From positions 1 through 64,000 of the forward strand of contig CANPTT010000007.1 in NCBI GenBank assembly GCA_947577065.1: a DNA stretch of 64,000 nt. The letters are read 5' to 3'. Positions 16,273-22,874 of this stretch are shown here, one piece after another; position 1 is the stretch's first letter; each line of letters starts with the position of its first letter. The DNA is from an uncultured Pseudoflavonifractor sp. GTDB lineage: Bacteria > Bacillota > Clostridia > Oscillospirales > Oscillospiraceae. Under the pieces are notes generated by a model. It had not been told where the DNA came from. It ran no database searches and saw only the letters and a program-made list of their open reading frames with translations. Position numbers and translations under genes: made by a program.

Positions 16273-17172
16273 ATGAAACGAATCGCTTTACCACTGCTGA
16301 TACTGCTGTTAGGTTTGGCTGGCTGTCAGACGGAAAATACGATAGAGACCTCTGCTTTGCCAAATCAAGCCGTTGCTCCGACAGCTACTGCCGGGGTAAT
16401 AGAGGCAATTCTTACCCCAGAAAGCGATGAAATACGGCGGGAAAGAGAGTGGTGGGCATTAAAAAATGGAGAGGATGTATACATATATTTGAACGGTGAG
16501 GATGATATCCTTAACAACTATACCAGCTATGATCTTTTGACGACCCCGCCGAAACAGATAAAGCGGTATGTGAGATGCAGCTTAGGTGATTTGAAAATGG
16601 AACTGTTTTGCGGAGAGATGACTTCTATTTTGATTTTGGATGGAGAGAAGGCGCCACAGGAATTTTCGGAGGATATTGAATATGAGATGGCGGGAATCGG
16701 CAGCCTTACGGAGGAAGATCTGAACTTTGACGGCTATGACGATCTGCGGTTTTTTATTGGGGGGAATAGAGGCGGACAGGCGTATTATGCCGCCCTTTTG
16801 AAAGACACGGAGACACAGAAATATACATACGCTTCTTCTTTTTCTCATATTTCAAGTCCTTGCTTTGACCGCGAGCATCAGGTCATCTGGGGCGGAAGTG
16901 AGTTTTTGTTTGGCTACTACTATGACGCCTATGAGTTTATTGAGGGGGAGTTTGTCAATACTCATGGCCTGATTGGAGATTACCCCGGCGCATGGGAAAA
17001 TGGCGCTCAATGTACGGAGTATATGTGGAAAGACGGAGAAAAGATCATTGTGGGCCAGACGCATTTCCCAGAGCAGGGTGTGACCGGCGCGGTAAAAGAA
17101 TATATAGAAGCCAGTCCGGTTTGGGAAGGGTGGCGTTGGTGTGACCCTGACCTTTTTGTGATGAAAGGATGA
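16273..17172 (+). CDS. Putative lipoprotein of unknown function
   Basis: 299 residues. It starts MKRIALPLLILLLGLAGCQ, a signal peptide with lipobox LAGC, so it is exported and lipid-anchored. Start 16273 follows AAGGAGGGG; the open frame extends upstream into the copA terminator without support. The mature region has an acidic FDGYDDLRFF motif (near residue 155) of the kind seen in calcium-binding or XAC2610-like secreted proteins, and a Trp-rich end (VWEGWRWCDPDLF). I do not recognise a functional family. A short membrane-protein gene follows six bases after its stop. Confidence 0.75.
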   Translation: MKRIALPLLILLLGLAGCQTENTIETSALPNQAVAPTATAGVIEAILTPESDEIRREREWWALKNGEDVYIYLNGEDDILNNYTSYDLLTTPPKQIKRYVRCSLGDLKMELFCGEMTSILILDGEKAPQEFSEDIEYEMAGIGSLTEEDLNFDGYDDLRFFIGGNRGGQAYYAALLKDTETQKYTYASSFSHISSPCFDREHQVIWGGSEFLFGYYYDAYEFIEGEFVNTHGLIGDYPGAWENGAQCTEYMWKDGEKIIVGQTHFPEQGVTGAVKEYIEASPVWEGWRWCDPDLFVMKG

Positions 17173-17178
17173 CGTATC

Positions 17179-17397
17179 ATGGAATGGCTGACCCCTCGAT
17201 TTGGTTTTTCCTATATTGGGTGTCTGTTTCTGCTTTTACTCTTTATTCCCAATCTTCTTTGGACGAAAAACCGGCCTCAGGGGTATAGCCCCAGCGGAGA
17301 AATCAAAGTGCTGTCAGCCTTGGAGGGGACCGGTCAAGTTCTGGTGACCTCTATGGCCCTGTGTTTTGCGGATTTAGACCTTTATCCCTGCAATTGA
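17179..17397 (+). CDS. Small membrane protein, possibly a truncated remnant
   Basis: 72 residues with one clear TM segment (about 10-27, FSYIGCLFLLLLFIPNLLW) and then a partly hydrophobic second segment (TGQVLVTSMALCFADLDL). The pattern FxYIG..FLLxLFIPNLLWTKN is how a family of longer, multi-TM clostridial membrane proteins begins, so this may be an N-terminal fragment; that is recalled, not shown. It is six bases downstream of the lipoprotein stop, with AGGATGACG as a weak ribosome site, so probably co-transcribed. Confidence 0.55.
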   Translation: MEWLTPRFGFSYIGCLFLLLLFIPNLLWTKNRPQGYSPSGEIKVLSALEGTGQVLVTSMALCFADLDLYPCN

Positions 17398-17429
17398 AAA
17401 ATTGCAGGGAATTACAGGGAAAATAGTAC

Positions 17430-17458
17430 TTGACAAGAGTGGGGAAGACTGCTATACT
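17430..17458 (+). promoter_or_regulatory. Promoter of infC-rpmI-rplT
   Basis: TTGACA (17430-17435), 17-bp spacer, TATACT (17453-17458). It is followed by a leader of about 160 bases. Confidence 0.85.
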
Positions 17459-17465
17459 AATCAAG

Positions 17466-17624
17466 CACAATAAAGAAGGAACGGTTTCGTCCTCACCTCC
17501 AGCCAAAAGGCAAAGAGGTCAACATGGAAAATTTCACCGCGCAAGCGGTGTGTTTGTGTCGTGTTGCGGAGCCGTTTTCGGCTCCGTTTTTTGTGTCGTG
17601 TGTGTTTGAAGGAGGTGCGTTTGT
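17466..17624 (+). promoter_or_regulatory. Structured leader of infC operon with attenuator hairpin
   Basis: The untranslated leader contains CGGAGCC (17567-17573) / GGCTCCG (17580-17586) with a 6-base loop followed by TTTTTT (17587-17592), an intrinsic-terminator shape upstream of infC. Leaders of this operon in Firmicutes are sites of control by L20 or transcription attenuation; which applies here cannot be told by eye. A further short hairpin ACCGCGCAAGCGGT lies near 17536-17549. Confidence 0.65.
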
Positions 17625-18161
17625 ATCAGCGGGAAAGAGAAGGGTCACCAGATCAACGAGGACATCCGGGATAAGGAAGTCCGCTTGGTTTCTGCCGACG
17701 GTGAACAGCTGGGTATCATGTCTGCTCAGGAGGCGCTGGAGAAGGCTGAGGAAGCAAATCTTGACTTGGTGAAAATTTCGCCCAACGCGGTCCCCCCAGT
17801 GTGCAAGCTCATGGACTATGGGAAGTTCAAGTTTGAGCAGACTAAGCGGGAGAAGGAAGCAAAGAAGAACCAGAAGGTCGTGGAGATCAAAGAAGTGCGT
17901 ATGTCCCCCAGTATCGACAGCAACGACTTTAATGTAAAGCTCCGTAATGCCCAGAAGTTCCTTGCCGACGGCGACAGGGTAAAGGTAACGGTTCGCTTCC
18001 GGGGCCGTGAGATGGCTCATACAGAGATCGGCAGGGACCTGCTGTTGAAGTTTGCTGAGCAGTGCGCCGAAATTGCTACTATGGACAAAGAACCCAAGCT
18101 GGACGGACGGCATATGTCCATCTTTTTGGCGGCCAAAGCCGCCAAAGACAGTAAAAAGTAA
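17625..18161 (+). CDS. infC: Translation initiation factor IF-3 (AUC start codon)
   Basis: Binds the 30S subunit and polices start-codon choice. The conserved N-terminal block GHQINEDIRDKEVRLV lies upstream of every ATG/GTG in this frame; the frame is closed by TGA at 17606-17608 and the only well-placed start is ATC at 17625, nine bases after AAGGAGG (17609-17615). Rare AUU/AUC/AUA starts are the hallmark of infC and let IF-3 repress itself. Product 178 residues, with KISPNAVPPVCKLMDYGKF (linker region) and the C-domain VKLRNAQKFLADGDRVKVTV, RFRGREM. First gene of infC-rpmI-rplT. Confidence 0.93.
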   Translation: MSGKEKGHQINEDIRDKEVRLVSADGEQLGIMSAQEALEKAEEANLDLVKISPNAVPPVCKLMDYGKFKFEQTKREKEAKKNQKVVEIKEVRMSPSIDSNDFNVKLRNAQKFLADGDRVKVTVRFRGREMAHTEIGRDLLLKFAEQCAEIATMDKEPKLDGRHMSIFLAAKAAKDSKK

Positions 18162-18188
18162 GTATTCTACGATAAAGGAGAAATCATC

Positions 18189-18392
18189 ATGCCGAAACTC
18201 AAGACCCATACCGGGGCAAAAAAGAGATTCAATCTGACCAAGACCGGCAAGGTCAAGCGGGCCCACGCCTACAAGTCCCACCTGCTCAACGGTCACGGCA
18301 AGGACACCAAGCGGAAGAGAGGCCTCCGCAAGGGCGCGTACGCTGATGTGACCAACGCGGACACCATCAAGCGCATGATCCCCTACAAATAA
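18189..18392 (+). CDS. rpmI: 50S ribosomal protein L35
   Basis: Large-subunit protein. 67 residues, very basic, starting MPKLKTHTGAKKRFNLTKTG, the L35 signature. ATG 18189 follows AAAGGAG by eight bases. Middle gene of the infC operon, 27 bases after infC. Confidence 0.97.
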   Translation: MPKLKTHTGAKKRFNLTKTGKVKRAHAYKSHLLNGHGKDTKRKRGLRKGAYADVTNADTIKRMIPYK

Positions 18393-18429
18393 TTTGATCA
18401 TTACTCAGATATAGGAGGTTTCGAATACT

Positions 18430-18786
18430 ATGGCAAGAGTGAAAGGCGCGATGATGACGCGCAAGCGCAGAAATAAGGTCCTGAAGCTGGCCAAGGGCTA
18501 TTGGGGCGCCAAGAGTAAGCACTTCAAGATGGCCAACGAGCAGGTGATGAAGTCCCTGAAGTATGCTTACGTAGGCCGCCGGCTGAAGAAGCGTGATTTC
18601 CGCTCCCTGTGGATCACCCGTATCTCTGCCGGGTGCAAGATGAACGGGATGAACTATTCCACCTTTATGAACGGCTTGAAGAAGGCCGGTGTGTCCATCA
18701 ACCGGAAGATGCTCGCCGAGCTTGCCGTCAATGATAAGGCGGCTTTTGCCCAGCTGGTGGAGCTGGCCAAGAAGGCCCGCGGTTAA
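18430..18786 (+). CDS. rplT: 50S ribosomal protein L20
   Basis: Large-subunit assembly protein that in Bacillus also represses its own operon by binding the leader RNA. 118 residues, starting [20 protein letters not shown] and containing [11 protein letters not shown], the L20 signature. Follows rpmI at 37 bases with TAGGAGG as ribosome site; last gene before a strong terminator. Confidence 0.97.
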   Translation: MARVKGAMMTRKRRNKVLKLAKGYWGAKSKHFKMANEQVMKSLKYAYVGRRLKKRDFRSLWITRISAGCKMNGMNYSTFMNGLKKAGVSINRKMLAELAVNDKAAFAQLVELAKKARG

Positions 18787-18791
18787 GAGGG

Positions 18792-18828
18792 ATAAAAAAG
18801 AGACAGGCGATGCCTGTCTCTTTTTTAT
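18792..18828. terminator. Bidirectional terminator after rplT
   Basis: GAGACAGGC (18800-18808) / GCCTGTCTC (18812-18820), flanked by A6 and T6, so it serves both rplT and the converging small minus-strand gene. Confidence 0.92.
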
Positions 18829-19149
18829 CTACGGAAGAAAAACCTCATTTTGAACCTGAAATTCCGAGCCGAGCTCCCGGACAAGTTGGTCATAGGCGGC
18901 CTCTGCACGGCGAAGGAAATCGGCCCTCCGAGAGTTGGACCAGGGGGAGGGAGCCGCAGGATCGTCCCAATTTAAGCCGGTTTGAAATTCGGAACAAAGT
19001 CTTTCCAATTCCGAGACAAAAGCGGGAGAGAGGGGAAGATCCGAGAGAAGGATGGGATAGCCATATTTTTCCCGGGTCATATCGTTGTCGGCCCACAGGC
19101 AGGTATCAAGCCCCCACTCAAAGAAATACCGTATTTGATACTGAGCCAT
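18829..19149 (-). CDS. Conserved hypothetical protein, 106 residues
   Basis: Small cytoplasmic protein with no signal peptide or TM segment. It starts MAQYQIRYFFEWGLDTCLW and has LNWDDPAAPSPWSNSRRADF mid-protein; Trp/Asp/Pro content like this is seen in uncharacterised small proteins of Firmicutes, but I cannot assign a function. The ATG follows AAAGGGGG by seven bases, and the gene ends at a bidirectional terminator, both supporting a real gene. Divergent from the MerR gene. Confidence 0.7.
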   Translation of the reverse strand: MAQYQIRYFFEWGLDTCLWADNDMTREKYGYPILLSDLPLSPAFVSELERLCSEFQTGLNWDDPAAPSPWSNSRRADFLRRAEAAYDQLVRELGSEFQVQNEVFLP

Positions 19150-19212
19150 GGGATATCCCCCTTTACACTAAAAACAATTTATACTATATCAAATAAAAAG
19201 TCAAGAAAAGCC

Positions 19213-19243
19213 TTGACCTTATCGTAACGTTATAGATTATACT
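19213..19243 (+). promoter_or_regulatory. MerR-type promoter with 19-bp spacer
   Basis: TTGACC (19213-19218), 19-bp spacer, TATACT (19238-19243). Every other good promoter in this window has a 16-17 bp spacer; 19 is the hallmark of promoters activated by MerR proteins. The spacer contains the dyad TAACGTTA (19225-19232). It lies directly upstream of a MerR gene, suggesting autoactivation. Confidence 0.65.
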
Positions 19244-19266
19244 CCCTTTATCAGGAGGGAAGAAAT

Positions 19267-20034
19267 ATGGAATATACCGTCAAGGGACTTTCTGAGCTGT
19301 CAGGTGTTACCCCACGTACTCTGCGATGGTATGATAAGCTGGAACTCTTAAAACCGGCAGGGACTACCCAGGCGGGGTATCGCCTTTATGGCCCGGAAGA
19401 GGTGGACCGACTCCAACAGATATTATTTTATCGGGAGCTGGGGCTACCGCTGGTGGAGATTAAGGTTATTTTGGACGCGCCGGATTTTGACCGGCAGGAG
19501 GCGCTGCAGAGTCACCTGTCGGTACTGCGGAAGCGGCAGAGGGAAGTTGAGACCTTGATCAGGACGGTGGAGCGAACCCTTCTGAATATGAAAGGAGAGC
19601 TGGCAATGCGGGATAAAGAAAAATTTGAAGGGCTTAAACGGCTCAAGGTGGAAGAGAATGACCGACGCTATGGAAAAGAGGCTCGAGGGAAGTATAGCGC
19701 CGGACCGGTGGAGGCCGCTAATAGGACCCTGATGGGACTTTCTGAGGAGGAATATCAGCGCTGGGAAAACCTTGACAGGGAGCTGCGGAAAGGACTTCCT
19801 GCTGCTATTCAGGCCGGAGAAAGTCCGGAGGGGGAGGAAGGCGCCCGGCTAGCTCGACTACACCGGGAATGGCTGTTGATCCTGATGCCGGACTGCGACG
19901 ACGCCCGACAAGTAGAGATTGCGGAACTTTATGTGGTGGACGAACGATTTGCCGCTTATTATGACGGGGAGATCTCCGGCTGCGCCCGGTTCCTTCGGGA
20001 CGCGGTAAAGGTCCATATGGGCTGCAGGAAATAA
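19267..20034 (+). CDS. MerR family regulator with TipAS ligand-binding domain
   Basis: 255 residues. The N-terminal MerR winged helix (1-70) has YTVKGLSELSGVTPRTLRWYD and AGYRLYGPEEVDRLQQI; a coiled-coil dimer helix follows (about 75-120), then a C-terminal TipAS-type domain (about 130-250) that in Streptomyces TipA, Mta and relatives captures cationic or thiopeptide drugs. Expected to activate drug-efflux genes by untwisting a 19-bp-spacer promoter. A 19-bp-spacer promoter precedes it, and a MATE exporter gene follows at 111 bases, separated by a terminator. Confidence 0.9.
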   Translation: MEYTVKGLSELSGVTPRTLRWYDKLELLKPAGTTQAGYRLYGPEEVDRLQQILFYRELGLPLVEIKVILDAPDFDRQEALQSHLSVLRKRQREVETLIRTVERTLLNMKGELAMRDKEKFEGLKRLKVEENDRRYGKEARGKYSAGPVEAANRTLMGLSEEEYQRWENLDRELRKGLPAAIQAGESPEGEEGARLARLHREWLLILMPDCDDARQVEIAELYVVDERFAAYYDGEISGCARFLRDAVKVHMGCRK

Positions 20035-20071
20035 AAGGAGCCACCCTCCCGCGGGAGGGTGGCTCCTTTTT
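20033..20071 (+). terminator. Terminator after MerR gene
   Basis: 18-bp perfect stem (20033-20050 with 20053-20070), 2-base nominal loop, T-rich end. Confidence 0.92.
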
Positions 20072-20081
20072 CGACAAGGAC

Positions 20082-20110
20082 TTGCCCCGAAGGGAAAAAT
20101 GGGCTATACT
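20082..20110 (+). promoter_or_regulatory. Promoter of second MATE gene
   Basis: TTGCCC (20082-20087), 17-bp spacer, TATACT (20105-20110). A normal spacer, so this promoter does not look MerR-activated. Confidence 0.7.
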
Positions 20111-20145
20111 TCTATCTTGAAAACAGGAGGAATGGAGGTGGGCCC

Positions 20146-21504
20146 GTGGCTCAGAATGATTTTTCAAAAGGAAAGGTTTCTCAAAATATTCTCTCTATGG
20201 CCCTTCCTATGACGTTGGCTCAGCTGATCAATATTCTCTACAATATCGTGGACCGGGTCTATCTGGGCCATTTGGAGGGGGTCGGGAGGCTCTCTATCAC
20301 CGGATTGGGCCTGTGCCTGCCAGTGATATCCATACTTCTGGGATTTGCGAATCTTTGCGGTATGGGAGGGGGGCCGCTGTGCTCCATCCACCGAGGCAAG
20401 GGGGAGAATGAGAGGGCAGAGTGCGTGATGGGAAATTCCTTTACACTACTTCTCCTCTTTGGCGGAATATTGACTGTTGGGGGACTTTTGTTCCGTCGTC
20501 CTATCCTGTATCTATTCGGCGCCAGCGACGCCACCTTCCCCTATGCTGACGACTATCTGTCCATCTATCTCTGCGGGACTCTTTTTGTAATGATCGGGCT
20601 GGGTATGAATCCCTTTATCAATGCGCAGGGCTTTGGGCGGACCGGAATGATGACGGTGGCCTTGGGAGCGGTCGTAAATCTGGTGTTGGACCCCATTTTC
20701 ATCTTCCTGTTTCACATGGGGGTACGGGGGGCAGCCCTGGCTACGGTGATCTCCCAGGGGTGCTCGGCTGTCTGGGTGCTGCGGTTTTTGACCGGCCCAA
20801 GGGCTATCCTCCGGCTACGGCGGGAGGCCATGGCCTTGCGGTGGGAACGGGTAAAACGCATCTTAGCCTTAGGGAGCTCCGGCTTCGTCATGGCTCTGAC
20901 CAACTCTCTGGTACAGATCTTATGCAACGCCACTCTTCAGCAGACGGGGGGTGACCTCTATGTGGGCGTCATGACAGTCATCAACTCCGTGCGGGAGGTC
21001 ATCACTATGCCGGTCAGCGGGATCACCAACGGCTGCCAGCCGGTATTGGGATACAATTACGGGGCGGGGCTACATAAGCGCGTCCGGGAGGGGATCCGTT
21101 TTACAACGGCGGTGACCATGGCTTATTCGATAGGGGTATGGGCGCTGGTCATGGCGATCCCCCACCTATTTATCCACATTTTTAACAGTGAAGAAGAATT
21201 GCTTTTGGCGGGAGTGCCAGCATTCCGCGTCTATTTTTCCGCCTTTTTCTGTATGGCTTTCCAGTTCATCGGACAGTCGGTATTCGTGGGGCTTAACCGC
21301 TCCAAGAGTGCGGTGTTCTTTTCTTTGCTCCGCAAGGCCTTCATAGTGGCGCCGCTGACCATCCTTCTGCCTATGCTGGGGTGGGGGGTGGACGGCGTAT
21401 TCTGGGCGGAGCCCATCTCCAATGTGGTGGGCGGACTGGCCTGCTTTATTACCATGATAGCGACGGTCTATTTTCCTCTGGGGCACAGACCGGATGAGGC
21501 ATAA
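20146..21504 (+). CDS. MATE family efflux transporter (second)
   Basis: 452-residue multidrug exporter of the MATE superfamily with about twelve TM segments. It starts MAQNDFSKGKVSQNILSMAL and has TLAQLINILYNIVDRVYLGH in TM1 and QPVLGYNYGAGLHKRVREGI, a conserved MATE block. The start is GTG 20146, preceded by GGAGGTG; the open frame runs 29 codons further upstream into the promoter, so a longer protein is unlikely. Neighbouring MerR-TipAS regulator suggests a drug-responsive pair, though each has its own promoter. Distant paralogue of the gene at 1877. Confidence 0.9.
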   Translation: MAQNDFSKGKVSQNILSMALPMTLAQLINILYNIVDRVYLGHLEGVGRLSITGLGLCLPVISILLGFANLCGMGGGPLCSIHRGKGENERAECVMGNSFTLLLLFGGILTVGGLLFRRPILYLFGASDATFPYADDYLSIYLCGTLFVMIGLGMNPFINAQGFGRTGMMTVALGAVVNLVLDPIFIFLFHMGVRGAALATVISQGCSAVWVLRFLTGPRAILRLRREAMALRWERVKRILALGSSGFVMALTNSLVQILCNATLQQTGGDLYVGVMTVINSVREVITMPVSGITNGCQPVLGYNYGAGLHKRVREGIRFTTAVTMAYSIGVWALVMAIPHLFIHIFNSEEELLLAGVPAFRVYFSAFFCMAFQFIGQSVFVGLNRSKSAVFFSLLRKAFIVAPLTILLPMLGWGVDGVFWAEPISNVVGGLACFITMIATVYFPLGHRPDEA

Positions 21505-21514
21505 AGAGAGAGAA

Positions 21515-21547
21515 GGACCGCCGGGGTTGGCGGCCCTTTTTTCAAAA
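21515..21547 (+). terminator. Terminator after second MATE gene
   Basis: GGACCGCC / GGCGGCCC (one mismatch) with a GGGGTT loop, followed by T6. Confidence 0.75.
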
Positions 21548-21632
21548 GTTTTTTCTTTTTTGAGATTTTTTCCCCTTCTGCGGGATATTCTCTGTGAAAG
21601 CGCTTTCCAAGACCCGAGAAAGGGGGTTCCCC

Positions 21633-22142
21633 ATGACCGACAAAGTATTTGAGCAGGCAGTTCGGGAGCACGCCAACACCGTTTTCCGGGTGGCCTATCA
21701 CGCGGTGAAGGACCGCCCAGAAGCGGAAGATGTGACCCAGACTGTCCTGCTTCGGCTCTACCAATATCACGGTGATTTTCAGAGTGGGGATCACTTGAAG
21801 CACTGGCTGCTCCGGGTGACGGTGAATGAGAGCCGGAAGGTCCTCCGCTCCCCCTGGAGAAAGAGGAGGGTCCCGCTGGAAGACTGGGATGGGGCAGCGG
21901 CGGAAGAGCCGGAAGACTTAGGAGTATTGGAGGCCGTGATGGCCCTGGATACCAAATATCGTCTGCCTGTCTATCTCTACTATTATGAGGATTGCTCTGT
22001 ACAGGAGATCGCCGCTGCCCTGGGAGCCAATCCATCCACCATTCAGACCTGGCTCCAGAGGGCCAGAGAGAAGCTGAGGACCGCCCTGACGGAGGAAAAG
22101 AAGGAGGGAACGCCCTATGTTCGACCCCAGATCGTACCGTGA
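21633..22142 (+). CDS. ECF-type RNA polymerase sigma factor
   Basis: 169 residues. Region 2 (about 8-75) includes VFRVAYHAVKDRPEAEDVTQ and FLRLYQY-type -10 recognition (VLLRLYQYHGDF, HLKHWLLRVTVNES); region 4 (about 105-160) has LPVYLYYYEDCSVQEIAAALG and STIQTWLQRAREKLR, the -35 helix-turn-helix. Start 21633 follows AAAGGGGG by six bases. The 3' end overlaps the next gene by 26 bases in another frame, the usual ECF/anti-sigma coupling. Signal and regulon unknown. Confidence 0.92.
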   Translation: MTDKVFEQAVREHANTVFRVAYHAVKDRPEAEDVTQTVLLRLYQYHGDFQSGDHLKHWLLRVTVNESRKVLRSPWRKRRVPLEDWDGAAAEEPEDLGVLEAVMALDTKYRLPVYLYYYEDCSVQEIAAALGANPSTIQTWLQRAREKLRTALTEEKKEGTPYVRPQIVP

Positions 22143-22764
22143 AGCCTGCGACAGAATGACTCTGGACGCAGAAAAAATTGAGGAGATGATCGCTATGACT
22201 GAAAATACAAGTAAGAAGACTGTCCGCCGCCCCGCCCGGGTGGCACTGCTGGCCGCCGCGGTAGTAGCGGCCCTGGGCATCACTGCCAGTGCCGCAGAGC
22301 TCCCGGCGGTGCAGGAGTTTTTCGCCACCATCTTTGTGACCGTTGCCAGTGACGGAGCCGGCCTGAACCTCCCCAGCGTGGCCGTGGAGGAGCGGGAAGG
22401 CCGTTCCATCCTCCTGGTGGACGGCGAGGAGACGGATATCACTGACGCTCTGGCCCAGGAGGGGGGATACCTCTATGAGGGCGACGGCTTTGAGGTAGCG
22501 GTGAATGAAAACGGCGTGGCCATGGTTACCGCTTATGGCGATAACGGAATGTCGGTAAGCTATTCCACCGAACAAGAGAATGTTCAGGGCGGTACAGTAT
22601 ACAATGTTACGACCGACGGCGATGGGCAGGACCTTCATAACTACAATATTATCACCGATGTGAAGGGAGCGGAGGTACTCACAGAGGGCGAAGGGATGTC
22701 CACCTATGAGGTCACCGCCGGCGACAGCGGCACTGTCATTGTGAAGAGCGCCACAGAGAAATAA
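22117..22764 (+). CDS. Probable anti-sigma factor / membrane protein partner of the ECF sigma
   Basis: 215 residues: a cytoplasmic N-terminus of about 35 residues (SYREACDRMTLDAEKIEEMI), one TM segment (about 41-61, VALLAAAVVAALGITASAA), and an extracellular C-terminal domain of about 150 residues rich in Asp, Gly and Thr. This layout, and the 26-base overlap with the sigma gene, fits a membrane anti-sigma factor of the clostridial DUF4179-like type; a zinc anti-sigma (HxxxCxxC) motif is absent. Ends at a strong terminator. Confidence 0.72.
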   Translation: MFDPRSYREACDRMTLDAEKIEEMIAMTENTSKKTVRRPARVALLAAAVVAALGITASAAELPAVQEFFATIFVTVASDGAGLNLPSVAVEEREGRSILLVDGEETDITDALAQEGGYLYEGDGFEVAVNENGVAMVTAYGDNGMSVSYSTEQENVQGGTVYNVTTDGDGQDLHNYNIITDVKGAEVLTEGEGMSTYEVTAGDSGTVIVKSATEK

Positions 22765-22779
22765 GGAAAAATTGAGAGG

Positions 22780-22804
22780 CCGCCCCGGAAACGGGGCGGT
22801 TTTT
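22780..22804 (+). terminator. Terminator after sigma/anti-sigma operon
   Basis: CCGCCCCG / CGGGGCGG (22780-22787 with 22792-22799), GAAA tetraloop, T5. Confidence 0.92.
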
Positions 22805-22805
22805 C

Positions 22806-22834
22806 TTGCCCTCATAGGGGAAAGCTGGTATACT
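22806..22834 (+). promoter_or_regulatory. Promoter of polA operon
   Basis: TTGCCC (22806-22811), 17-bp spacer, TATACT (22829-22834). Confidence 0.75.
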
Positions 22835-22874
22835 GTATTTTGAAATTTTATGTCCCTTTCAAGGAGGGCTTTAT

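Noticed and set aside
21166..22815. Long minus-strand open frame of 549 codons across the second MATE gene and ECF sigma
   Set aside because: It runs antisense to well-recognised genes, has no ribosome site, and its low-complexity Ser/Pro/Arg-rich translation is typical of a shadow of GC-rich coding DNA.
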